Shown in pieces: positions 12,940-23,290 of a DNA stretch of 64,000 bases (its first letter is position 1; every line of letters starts with the position of its first letter). The translations under genes and the position numbers were made by a program. This DNA is from Kryptolebias marmoratus (taxonomy: Eukaryota > Chordata > Actinopteri > Cyprinodontiformes > Rivulidae), in contig NC_051453.1 in assembly GCF_001649575.2 (NCBI RefSeq), positions 16,106,059-16,170,058 on the forward strand, read 5' to 3'. The notes below the pieces were generated by a model that saw only the letters and a list, made by a program, of their open reading frames with translations, did no database searches and had not been told where the DNA came from.

Positions 12940-14075
12940 ACGCGAGTGTCTGTCACTCCCTGACCTGAGAGGCAGACAAAGATGCAGACTGAAAATCAAG
13001 CTTCCGACAAACAGTCGCTGTGTAAGAAACGCAAGTCCATTCTCAAAAGTTCTTAATTGTCAGCGGCAGAAGACTCTGGATATTTTTGTGTTTCTGCAAC
13101 CTTTTATGTAGGAAATATGACAAGTTTAAAAAGACCCTTCACTTCTAGTTTTGGAGAGAATATTTTGAGCTAAAATACACCTGAAGTCTGAAGCTTGGGA
13201 GTGCGCTCTCTGTATTCTGATGGGATCTGAGAGAAATCCCTAAATCCTATAGCAGTCAGAGATGAACTGGATCAAAGAAGACAAAAATGCCTACATTTTG
13301 ATATATAATTTGTGTATGTACCAACAGAGCTGTGAGAGTAGGAAGCGTTTGTAAAAGACTTTAAATTATTAGACAGCTCAAAAGTTAGTGTGTGACATCA
13401 TCAGCCGTCAGCTGAACATTCATGGAAAATCTGTAAAAATGATAAAACTTAAGTTGTAATTGTGTAAAACCCCTAAAAGATATCAAAGTGCTAGTTTAAA
13501 CATGTGAAGTCCAACTTTCAGAAACCCATTTAAACTTTGAATGATGGTTCTACTTTGAAAAATACCTGAGCTATAGATCCCCAAAAAGGCATGGATTTTT
13601 ACGCTCTTTCACCAAAATCCCATTGATTTCCATTCTTTAAAAAAAAAATCACGTTTTTTTTTTTTGCATATTTTCTGTAATATGCTCAAAAGTCAAAGCA
13701 CGCTATTCCTGACTGAGTCACGAGTTTTGGTGTAGATAATTTGCACTTTATTATTTCATAAAGGAACAGGATAAAGAGGACGCCCTCAGTAAGATGCCCT
13801 CCTCAAATTAACTAAACAAACACAATTAAATTACATAAATGAGCTAAAGTGACATTAATAAATGACAAAACCATGGTGGGTCTTTGGCACAAAATAAATA
13901 AATAAAAATGCTGTGTGTTTACTTTGCAAGAGGCCAGAATTCCCAAATGCACAGGAAAACATGATGCACCTCTTTGAATCAAACCAGAGAGAAAAGAGAC
14001 ACCTGATGAGCTGTTTTACTACTTGAAGGTAAGACTAAGAGCTCTTTCTGTTCTGGGTCTGTCAGCCATCCTCAC

Positions 14076-14712
14076 CTTGGAACTTGTACCCTTCTATCTG
14101 CACCCACAGGCAGAGGTCCTCCGTGTCACAGTCGCACCTCCAGGGGTTCCCGCTGAGCCCCAGGGAGCGCAGGACAGGCAGAGCGATCAGGCTGCTGATG
14201 TTCAGGCTCGTCAGGTTGTTCCGGCTCACGTCCAGCACCTGCAGGGCCACGTTCTCCGAGAAGGCGTCCGGGTGGATCTCCCCCAGGCTCGGGTTATCCG
14301 TCAGCCGGAGCATCACCAGGGACGCCAGGGGCCCGAAAGTCCGATCCTCGATCTCCAGCAGGGTGTTGAAGGACAGGTCCAGGTAGGCGAGCTTGCGCAA
14401 GTTCCCGAAAGTGGATTCGGAGATTTCCGTCAGCGAGTTGTTGCTACAGTCCAGGTAGACCAGGTCGGACAGGTAGTTGAGCTGCAGGGCCGGCAGGTCC
14501 CCGATGCGGTTGTTGGAGATGATGAGCTGCCGGGTCGCCAGGGGCAGGTCGCTGGGGAACAGGGTGAGCTCCTGCCCGGCGCACTGGACCACCAGCTGCT
14601 CGTCGCACACGCACCTGCCGGGGCAGCCGGCCGTGAGAGCCGGAGCCGGGGCCACCCCCATCACGAAGAGGAAGAAGAAGAGGAGCCGGAGGGACTCGGG
14701 CAGGAGACGCAT
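14076..14712 (-). CDS. lrrc52: LRRC52-like leucine-rich repeat protein, first coding exon
   Basis: The exon encodes residues 1-212 of a single-pass leucine-rich repeat protein of the BK/SLO3 channel gamma-subunit family. LRRC52 is known in mammals as an auxiliary subunit of the sperm SLO3 potassium channel. Visible features are a hydrophobic signal peptide (residues 1-28, cleavage likely before GCPGRCVC), a cysteine-rich LRRNT, about five repeats, and the start of an LRRCT with NPWRCDCD. The run LSDLVYLDC matches LRRC52 as I remember it and favours it over LRRC38 or LRRC55. The start at 14712 was chosen because it opens a good signal peptide. An in-frame upstream ATG at 14817 would bury that peptide. 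The exon ends at a good donor (AAG|GTGAG), where the family normally has an intron. The membrane segment and tail should be in exon 2, which was not found. Confidence 0.75.
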
Positions 14713-15375
14713 GACGTAGCGGCCCGGAGCTTCATGAACTCGGGCTGAGCTGGTCCGGCACTCCCCGGCGCTCCCCGGGCATCCTGCATGGGTGTGAGGA
14801 GCTGGGACAGAGGACAAATGATGCCTGCTGTTTATATCCAGCCTCTCTTTCTCTCTCAGAAGGACCGTCAGTCAGTCGCTCACACGCACGCTGGCGCGCC
14901 GCGCACGTCGCCACAAGGCATCTCCTCCGAAGGTGACCGACAGGACGCGTAACTGGACTTTATCCCACCTGAAGACCACAGGAAAGGTCTGCGAACATCT
15001 CCTCGGAGTCTCATCTCGGGGTGGGGGAGTCAGATGTCTCCAGCAGAGCGCGTTGTTTTAGTTTCCAAACACTCCTCAGGACTTGATCATCATCTCCAGA
15101 ATCCCCCGGACTCTTCCTCAGCAGGGGACGCACTCCGCTCACACGTCTCTGCTTGGTCCTGGTGTCCAGCGGAGGAGTGGACAGAGCGCGTGCCTCCACT
15201 CGGGCTCGCGGGCAGCTCGCTGTGACCGCTGCGCCGCCGTGCCGATGCTCTCCGCGCGCCCTCCCCTCTCCCTCTCCTCTGCACGCGCGCACACACACCG
15301 CGGCTCCGCACACGCTGAAGTCCCGCCGCCGTCTGGGACTCGGTCATATAGGTGATCCGCAGCTGATGACGTCAC
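14100..15375 (-). promoter_or_regulatory. CpG-rich promoter region of the lrrc52-like gene
   Basis: GC- and CpG-rich stretch covering exon 1 and about 650 bp upstream of the minus-strand start. A palindromic CRE, TGACGTCA, lies at 15367-15374, and a TTTTATAAAAA stretch follows at about 15390. Several open frames of 60-100 codons on both strands in this island reflect base composition. The transcription start cannot be fixed from sequence. Confidence 0.5.
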
Positions 15376-15589
15376 CAGGTCATGACCTCTTTTATAAAAA
15401 AAAAGAAGAGAAACGCAAAGAAATAAGATGACAATCCCGTTTTTTTCATATTTTTCGTGTCAGTTTGACAAACTGGTGAATGTTTTTCGAAATATTAGTT
15501 AACATTGTTTTACAAAAACACTTCATTAAAGGTGCTTATTGCAAACTTGAAAAGGTTCATCCTGAGCTATATCAAATGCTGCAGTTTAA

Positions 15590-15830
15590 AAGGGTTTAAT
15601 TCTGTCGTTTTCCAGATATATTGATGAGAAATTTTGAAATGCAGGTACGCACCCAATGTAAACAAAGCGATTGACGCCACCAAAAATACCACGTGGAAGC
15701 TTGTGTGCGTGCTTTGCTCTACAAATCTGAGTATAAATACATACCAATGCGTCAAAATTGTTGGTCTTCTCCGTCCCAAACCGATCTTTCATGGGTCGCC
15801 ATTGTTGACCTATTTTTAGTCACTTCCTGT
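15590..15830 (+). repeat. Repeat family B, copy 1
   Basis: The order TTCCAGATATATTGATGAGA, GCAGGTACGCACCCAATGTA, AACAAAGCG, ATCTGAGTATAAAT, TACCAATGCGTC, and a block ending in TCGCCATTGTTGACCT is repeated with divergence at 39629-39810 inside coa7. No coding capacity. Class unknown. Confidence 0.65.
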
Positions 15831-17081
15831 TTCCATAGGTAAATAAACACACATAACAGCTGACAGCCATTCAAAAATTTGGTTTACAGATAATTTTTTA
15901 TTTAAGGACACGTTTATCGTTGACAGGAGAAACAAAATGTGCAGATTTAGTTTCTTACTTTATGATTTTTGGTTTTTTGGACCGATCTTCATGACATTGC
16001 AATGAGTATCTTTAAATATTACCCCCGTGGGAGACAAGATTCATTTGTGTTTTGTTCATTTATTTGTTTAAATCTGTAGTTTAATCTGTTGGTTGAGTAA
16101 ACATTTGACTGAATAGATCTGTTGATTAAGCTGACTGAAAAAATATTTACAAATAATCAGTAAGAATTTATCTGATTAAGCTGAATAAAAAGAGCTAAAA
16201 TTTTAGAGTGACTGAAAAATGAGTTAAACAAGAGTTACTAAGAAAGTTATTTCAGCAGCCCACATTAATTAGGTTAAAATGGACAACTGATCCCAAAGGA
16301 ATGTTTTGATTCATCAATTATTACATTTAATTTATAGTAATTGACCATTAATCAAGAAAACAAAAAGTAAAGCTAGTGGAACGAATTGTGTTTTACTTTT
16401 ATTTAACCTAACATTTTTAGGTTAAAACAACACATTCAGTTTTACAGTGCAGCCTCTAAGCCATGCTCAGATTTAACAGAGCTTATCTAGCGTGCTCCAC
16501 TGAATAATTTCTCCTCTTTCTGCCCCCAGCAGCAACATAATGCACACAGATTGGACTGTGCTCTGTTGGGCTGTTAATTGGTTGGTATTACTGTCGAGTT
16601 TTAATTGAGGACACAATAAAACAACACGGCTGTCTAAACGTTACTTATTTATTTACAGGACGCTCACTGTCTTGGTACTTTGGCTGCCCAAGTGTCATAA
16701 CGATTATTTTGATCAGAAATCAAAGTTTTGAAGGTGGGCTAAATGGTGATAATGTTAAATGTTACCAATCAGTGTGATATAGGCCTATATGGATCATTTA
16801 TGAGGACTTATCCACCAAAAGGATGGTTAAGTTCTAAAAAATTATTGGGGTAGCAAGGTCAGTTCAGAACTAATATGATATTTATTGCTCATTATCTGAT
16901 TGTAGGGTGTAAAAGTTAAATCCTAAATCATATTTTCCTCTTCAGGGGCCTCATAGATGTATTTTGTCTTTGAAAAGTACTTCAGTAACAATCAGTTTAA
17001 TCTTCTTATCCTTAAGGAAACACTTCAAATGCAAGGAAATGCATTTCCTGGCAGAAGATCAAATACTGACACAGTAGACTC

Positions 17082-17102
17082 ACACACACACACACACACA
17101 CG
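17082..17102. repeat. CA microsatellite
   Basis: About ten CA units. Confidence 0.85.
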
Positions 17103-17879
17103 CTTCCTCGTCCTTCTCCCTGCAGTACAAATACTCACTTTATTAAAGGCAAACAAGCCTGACTGTCAGGTCAGGGGCCACATCGTCTTGCAGCGGCTCA
17201 TCTTACTGTCCAAAACCAACATCGGTCCAGGAAAATAAGAGTTAAGGCAACACTTGAAATTGCATCTTAGATCCGATCTTGTGTTACAGTCTGCTTCATC
17301 CCTTCTCGTTTACACCGCTAACCTTGCGGGGCCTCGTGGGACAATGCAGTAAAAACAAGTAGAAGTGAAAAAACCTTCAACTGCGGTGGATCTGCAACAA
17401 TCAAAGAACGTTTCAGAGGGTTAGTGGAAACCTCAACATCAAGGCTGCAGCCCACCAATAAGCAATCTCAAAACTATAAAAGGGAACTCAGAGTCTCCCT
17501 TTGGAGCTCCGTGTAGCTTTTAAGTGTTTTGCCTTTGAGAGAAACATCAAGGATGGATAATCCAGAATATGACTGATTGCTACTCCAAAACAGCAAACTT
17601 TATATGACTTTATGGAGCTGCATGCAGCTCAAAGACCTGCCTCTTTGCTTCCAGCCTTCCAGCTTATAAACTGTTTTACCTTATTCCATATAAAGTATGC
17701 TTGACACAAGCTCCAGAAGTAAACAATCAACTGTGTTTCCTGATAATGCATGTTTACCTTACTCTGCACGAAAAACCCTAAGGTCCAGGAAAACACGATT
17801 AGGATGGTTTATTAACTCTAATAAAAGCAGAACGTAGAGACAAATGAACGAGATGTGGATCTGTCTCAAGCAATGATCT

Positions 17880-17995
17880 GTAATTATACTAGAGAAAATG
17901 CATTTTCTGCAAAATACAGCATGATTGGAAAGTGTTGAATGATTTAGCTGAAATTTGTTGAAGAAGCTGATGCTTTAAAGTTTCCAAGAACTGCT
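17880..17995 (+). repeat. Repeat family C, short copy
   Basis: CTAGAGAAAATGCATTTTCT and the following block (GCAAAATACAGCATGATTGG, GTGTTGAA) match, with differences, the start of the longer copy at 20375-20640. Confidence 0.5.
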
Positions 17996-19164
17996 GGCTG
18001 GAGCTGCTTTGGTTAGTTTAGGATGAATAAATGATCTAAGAGTTTTTAGATGTTTACACAGAAAGTGAAAAAGACGAGCGCCACAAAATGAACTTTGCTC
18101 TTTTTTTTTTTTTTTTTAGAAAGTTTTCTTCGAGAGTAACTTTGAAATACTGTTCAGTTCTTCCTCCCTATAAAACCACACGAACCAATCTGAGATGGTT
18201 ACAGCCGTCTGTTAACGTCTCACTGACGCTCAGCCTGTGGCCACGAAGCGGAGGAGGAGGGTTCACGTGGAGACGACATCCTGATTCTGACACAGACGTT
18301 GTGTCATTTCAGAGCTGTCTGCAGTCTGATATGTCATTACTGAAGTAAAGCTTCACCGAGTGCAGAGCCGCCTGGATAAAAACCAACCTGTTTGATCCGT
18401 GTAGAGTTAGTTCTTTTGGCTCATCACTGGTTTGCCACCTAAACGGCTTCACTGGATCGTGTTGGCAGATAACTGGTTCTGTAAAGAATCCTTAATGCAA
18501 CTTTCCTCCATGTCTGTGTGGTCAAAGTAGCTTCCAGGAGGATTTATGTGTGTGCACATGTGTGAATGTGAGCTTCAAAGAAAATCAAAAGGTGCTTTGG
18601 TTTGGTTTTGTGTGATCATGTGAAGGCAGCATGCCGCTTGTGTCACAAAAGTGTGTGTGTGGCTGAGCAGTGAAATGTCTTTATTTTTTAATAAGGGTGT
18701 GTTCAGTGTCAGCTGTCAGCGGTTGACGTCCTGTCTGATCCCCGGCCTCCCTCTGCCATGAGAGGTGTCACCTTAGCTGCGTATCCATTACCTCACGTGT
18801 CCAGTGTTTCTTTAGCAGGATTGTTGGAGCAGATAATGACGAGTGAAACTCTCTCCTATCGGATGAACCGAGCTCTGTCTGCGTCAAGCTATAAGTCTTC
18901 TCTGGTTTTTCTCCTTGTGGCTCAGTGAGGTCGTAACTCTTCTCCACCCTCCGTGGCTCATGTCTCAGGCGGCGACTCGGACGTTCTTCTTCCAGCACAT
19001 AACCAGCTCCATCATTCTAATGTAATTGAACCAAGAGCCCTATCATTTATCAGTTAGTCCTGACTGCCTTTGTGCTGGTTCTGTGTGTGATCTGACAAAC
19101 GAGAACATTAATCATGACAGGGCAGAACATGCAAATGCATTTTATTTTTAGCCCGCGACGGATC

Positions 19165-19400
19165 AGAAGATGGAAATAATGGCGCCATTATATTTACAGA
19201 TACTGAGCCAAAATGTAGCATGGAAGTAGCTGAGAGCCATCCTCGACACATACTCTGAGCACCAGCAGATCAAACAACATTGCATTGTTGATCAAAACGC
19301 TTAAAACTCCATCATTTCTCATCATAAGATGATCTTGGTTTAAAACTCTGGCGTAAAAGGTGGCGGGTAATATGCATTCCTTGAAGAAATGCTCCCTTTT
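19165..19400 (+). repeat. Repeat family A, 3' partial copy
   Basis: Contains GATACTGAGCCAAAATGTAG, GAAGTAGCTGAGAGCCATCC, CACATACTCTGAGCACCAGC and the family end block around GGTGGCGGGTAATATGCATT. The 5' half of the family is absent. Confidence 0.65.
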
Positions 19401-20374
19401 TGTGCCTGACCATGACAGAATACTGTGCCGTGTGTTATTAAGGAGAAAAAAAATAGGAAAGTGGACAAAAGAAGAAGCGTTTGGCATAAAAAAATGCACC
19501 CACTGCAGATGAATAGTACCTGAAAGTTACATCTTTCAGAAATAAGGGGTAAAATCAGGAAATGGGGGATGTTGATCTTTTGCCTGTCAGGTTTTCAGCT
19601 GATTTGGGAATCATCTTGTTGGTGCTAAAATACAATTTCACATGTCAAACTATGTTATATTTGGTATATTTTTCATAGAACCAACTAAGAGATGGGAGCA
19701 AATTGTGTCTTTGTGAAAAAGCAGCCAAAGTTTAAAGAACAAAACTTTTGTTGTCAATCTACACTTTGCATAGTAAAAACACCCTTTATTGAAAGTTTTT
19801 AAAAATATATACAGAGTATATGTGTATCTAGTGCCAAATCTTGTGTGTGGAGACTGAGCTTTATGCTTCAGTGTTATCAGACACAAAGGTCAAACACATT
19901 GCACTCGCCCTGAGCAGATCTCTGTACCGCCTTGCTCTTGACAGACATCTCAGTAGACGAGCGCCACTCACTTCCTCTCTGATTCATGCTCGACCTCATC
20001 CCTCCCACCAGGCCTCCCTGCTCTAACTCAGCCCCGGGCTTTGATGTGGCTGAGCATGAAGGGATGTCTGAGGCGGTTTACGTGCTCCTGAATCTGATGA
20101 ATGACGAGGACAAGAAGGAGACAGGGCAGGGCAGGACAGGGGCGTGGACAGCTCACACCTGCACAGCAGTCTCTGCCAGGTGTCTAACTGAGGTCAAAGG
20201 TTCACGTGAAAGTGTAGGACAGGGGTCATGAGCCCACATGCAGCTGTCTTATGCAAGGCTGACCCCTGCAGGACTGGAGGGAAAATGTTGCACGGCTGCC
20301 TGACCACAGTTTAAAAAGAAAACTAACAAGTCTGGAAATGATGCCGCTTGGAAGACCAAAAGTAACGAAAGAAA

Positions 20375-20640
20375 CTGCATTTTCTGTGAAACTGCAGCGT
20401 GAATGCTGAGTGCTGAAATATTACTTAAGAAGTCGAAACTGAATAGTAGAATCTAAAAGAAGCAGAACACCAACTAAAAGCTAAAAGATGCAAAATGCAA
20501 ACTAAAAGCTAATAGTAGCGGAAGCTAAAAGTAGCAGAATGATAACTGAAAGTAGCATAAGAAGACAAAAACTGAGCAGGTATGCTGAAGCAAAACAATA
20601 TTTCCGAAGGAAGAGATCTCATTGTATTTCTAGAGAAAAT
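20375..20640 (+). repeat. Repeat family C with internal short tandem units
   Basis: Begins with GCATTTTCTGTGAAACTGCA and contains a degenerate array of AACTAAAAGCTAAAAG-type units at about 20440-20570. It ends with TTCTAGAGAAAAT. The open frames are short. Confidence 0.5.
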
Positions 20641-21469
20641 AATTGTAAATTAAGTTAAATGTTTTAAAAAGTGTAAAAGTTACAAAAACCAAAAGTCTCC
20701 TGAACGAGCTGAACTTTTTGATGCAGGAATGATCAAATTAGCACAAAGTATGCAGAAGTTAGTTTGCAAAACAAGCGTAGAAAACTGAAAAAAATAAATA
20801 CACAAAAAATCAGCATTCACACCTGGTGTGTGCGTCTGTTTCAGAAATAATCAGCATCAAAACAACCTGTTCTGCTCTGAATATTTCAGGTAACGTTTCA
20901 CCTCACTGCAACAGAACCTGAAGGCTAATACTGACCTCCCTCTCTGCTGCTACCTCTCATATGGTGCCACATAAGACAGAAGATCCTCCCATCTTTCCTC
21001 CCCTCCCTCCTTCCTGCTGTTTGTTCGGTTTGTTCTCTGGTCAAGTTTACGTGAGTAAAATAGGAAGAATCTGTGCAAAGGCTTCGTTTTATGCACTCCA
21101 TCCTGCAGCCCACGGTCACCTACACCTGTTCTTCACCTATCATTAATTTGCATCATAATTACTAATTATTATGATTCATTAGAGCCAGTGGCACCAGAGT
21201 TAATTAGGAGGTGTAAGCAGAGCTGGGGAACAGTTAAGCTGACATTGTGAATTCCTGTGACAGGTTCAGAGGAATCTGGTGGGTAACCGGTTCACGCTCA
21301 GACCTAACTCTCTCATCTCAAACTGTGGCACCATGAGAGCCCCCTGTCCAACTGTGTGATTGTGTAACTTGTAAAGACCTGTTCAATAATGCATGGTCAT
21401 GCTAGACAGAAGCAGCGTGATGGAAAACCTCCTCTCGACAACAAAACAGGAGCAACAGGCTGGAGGGTA

Positions 21470-21572
21470 GTGTGTGTGTGTGTGTGTGTGTGTGTGAGCA
21501 CAGCCAAAATCTGTTCACACGAGCGCAATGTGAAGATTTGACCCCCCCCCCCCCCCTTTTTTTTTTTTTTTT
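21470..21572. repeat. GT microsatellite and C15-T16 tract
   Basis: About 13 GT units at 21470-21495. Some 45 bp further on, a pure run of 15 C (21542-21556) passes directly into 16 T (21557-21572). Confidence 0.9.
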
Positions 21573-21790
21573 CAATGAACATAAATCATTAAAATGGTTT
21601 CAGGTTGGGGCAGAGCTTTGGTAAATCAAAGCATAAAAGAGAGACTGTGGGGGGCGGGAGAGGGAGGGCAGCGGAGAGAAAAGGAGTTTCACAATCATAA
21701 AATTTTCACTTTGGGACTTTTTTGAGGAAACGTATTAAGGAAGTCCATTTCTGCCACGCTGATGAAAAAAACATCCTTTCATTCAGTAAG

Positions 21791-21970
21791 AGTCCAATCC
21801 TGGTCCTGGAGGGCCTCTATCCTGCATGGTTTAGATGTTTCCCTGCTCTTCAGAAGGTCTTCAAGCTCTGCAGAAGCCTGTTAATCCCTCATTTATTAAA
21901 TCAGGTGTGCCAAAGCAGAGAAACATCTAAAACATGCAGGATAGGGGCCCTCCAGAACCAGGAGTGGACA
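21791..21970. mobile_element. Fold-back MITE, copy 1
   Basis: The left arm, starting AGTCCAATCCTGGTCCTGGA and continuing to ATCCTGCATG, is mirrored by the right arm, which starts at CATGCAGGATAG and ends near AACCAGGAGTGGAC. Arms of about 40 bp enclose a non-coding centre. The same element occurs in better-preserved form at 23931-24136. Confidence 0.7.
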
Positions 21971-21989
21971 CCACAGCTCTAAGTAATCA

Positions 21990-22470
21990 TTTTGAGATAG
22001 TATCTCATGCTTATGCCAATATAATAAGATGCTGAGTCATATTTCTGAGATATTATTTTATAATTATGATAAAATAATAACATGCTGATTCATATTCACG
22101 AGATAATATCTCATGCTTATGCAAAGACAATGAGATGCTGAGTCCTATTTATGAAACAGTATTTTATAATTATTCTAAAATAATAAGATAGCTAAGTCAT
22201 AATTATGAGATAGTATTTTGTAATTATGCTATGTGAATGAGACGCTGAGTTGGGTCACAGGGACAGCAGCTTGATTAGGGAGGCCAAGACATCTCTTTCC
22301 ACAGCCACTCTTCCAGGAAGAATCCAAGATGTTCCCAGTATTTCATAATTATGTTGTGATAATAAGACGTTGAGTCATATTAATGAGATAGTATTTCCTC
22401 ATTATGCTAATGAAATGACATGCTGAGTCATGTTGATGAGATAGTTATAAGTTAGCTAAATCATAATTGT
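21990..22470. repeat. Degenerate AT-rich satellite with an inserted LINE scrap
   Basis: Units of roughly 60-70 bp built on GATGCTGAGTCATATT, GAGATAGTATTTTATAATTA and TGCTAAAATAATAA recur about six times. At 22253-22340 the array is interrupted by a block including GGGACAGCAGCTTGATTAGG and CAGCCACTCTTCCAGGAAGA, which resembles a short fragment of a common fish LINE. Confidence 0.65.
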
Positions 22471-22494
22471 ATGTGTTAGCTTTGTCAAGAATAT

Positions 22495-22690
22495 AAGGCA
22501 AAGGCAAGACAAGGCAGCTTTATTTGTGCAGCACATCTCAGCAACAGGGCAAATCAAAGAGCTTTACATAAACAATTAAAAACATTGTGGCAAAGTGTCA
22601 AAGAACAAGAAAAGCATACAAGGAGATACAAGTTAAACATTACAGATGCTCAAAGAAATAAATAAAAGCAAGCTCTGAATATGAGCTGGA
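22495..22690 (+). repeat. Common fish dispersed repeat
   Basis: GGCAAGACAAGGCAGCTTTA followed by TTTGTGCAGCACATCTCAGC and AAATCAAAGAGCTTTACATA is a repeat I recognise as widespread in fish genomes and transcripts. No coding content. Confidence 0.55.
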
Positions 22691-23159
22691 CTAAAAGATA
22701 AATGAATATAAAATACAGCGTAAAATAATTATTTGCTTTAATCAAAGCAAAGATGCCGCCTGGCAGTTTTCTGGGAGTTTATTTATTTATAAGATAAAAC
22801 AAATACTTATGATATAGCAAAATCAAACTTATAACATGCTGAATCATTAAGAAGATAAAATCTACCAGTAATGACTTAATGATGTCCATAATTTTGAGTT
22901 ACAAGATGTTTTTTTTTTTGTTTTTTTTGGTCAGTGGCAGCAATAGGCTTCCGTAGATGGGTTTTCGTAAAATGTCTGCAACAAAAAGTGACTTAGTTGA
23001 GGGAAAACGAGGCCATACTAAAACAAAATCACGTCGTTTAGTTTGTTGGTCGAGCCACAGCTTTTAGTCATTGTTGATTTAACTCTGTTGGACACAATTA
23101 CATTTATACTACTCGTAAAATACTTATAACACGATCATTGGCTGGACAGGATCATACCT

Positions 23160-23290
23160 GGAAGTCCCTCCTCCTGCAGGAAGAAAACCTGCAAACTTCC
23201 TGGACTCTCACCAGCTGGTTTTTTTTTTTTTTGTCGCCGGGGCTGTTTTGTTGCTCGTCTCGCTGCTAAACCCCAAATTAAAAGGTCACG
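23160..23290 (+). promoter_or_regulatory. echdc2 5' flank and promoter region
   Basis: The segment directly upstream of the echdc2 start codon becomes GC-rich towards exon 1 after a T run at 23220-23232. No TATA box is apparent. The transcription start cannot be placed. Confidence 0.4.

Larger units (their letters stand above)
1..14075. other. Gene-free stretch downstream of lrrc52 exon 1
   Basis: No exon could be recognised on either strand. The stretch would contain the first intron of the minus-strand lrrc52-like gene, and its second exon should lie here or beyond the left edge. It holds copies of repeat family A, two Tc1-like remnants, a tRNA-derived SINE, a duplicated 170-190 bp unit, a LINE fragment and several CA repeats, all listed separately. 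The remaining open frames of 60-125 codons are short, low in complexity or inside repeats, so they were not called. Confidence 0.6.
15376..23160. other. Intergenic stretch, repeat-rich
   Basis: No gene recognised between the lrrc52-like promoter and echdc2. It contains repeat family B (15590-15830), two family C copies, one family A copy, a palindromic MITE, an AT-rich degenerate satellite and microsatellites. The segments 16440-16620 and 21140-21260 are rich in TAATTA- and ATTAAT-type words and free of obvious repeats, so they could be conserved non-coding elements. That cannot be tested here. Confidence 0.55.

Noticed and set aside
14023..14748. 241-codon plus-strand open frame
   Set aside because: Antisense to the lrrc52-like exon, glycine/glutamine/valine-rich by base composition, no family resemblance.
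18768..18998. 76-codon minus-strand frame rich in charged residues
   Set aside because: No family recognised, no splice sites that place it in a gene, and it lies upstream of lrrc52 exon 1, so it cannot be a later exon of that gene.
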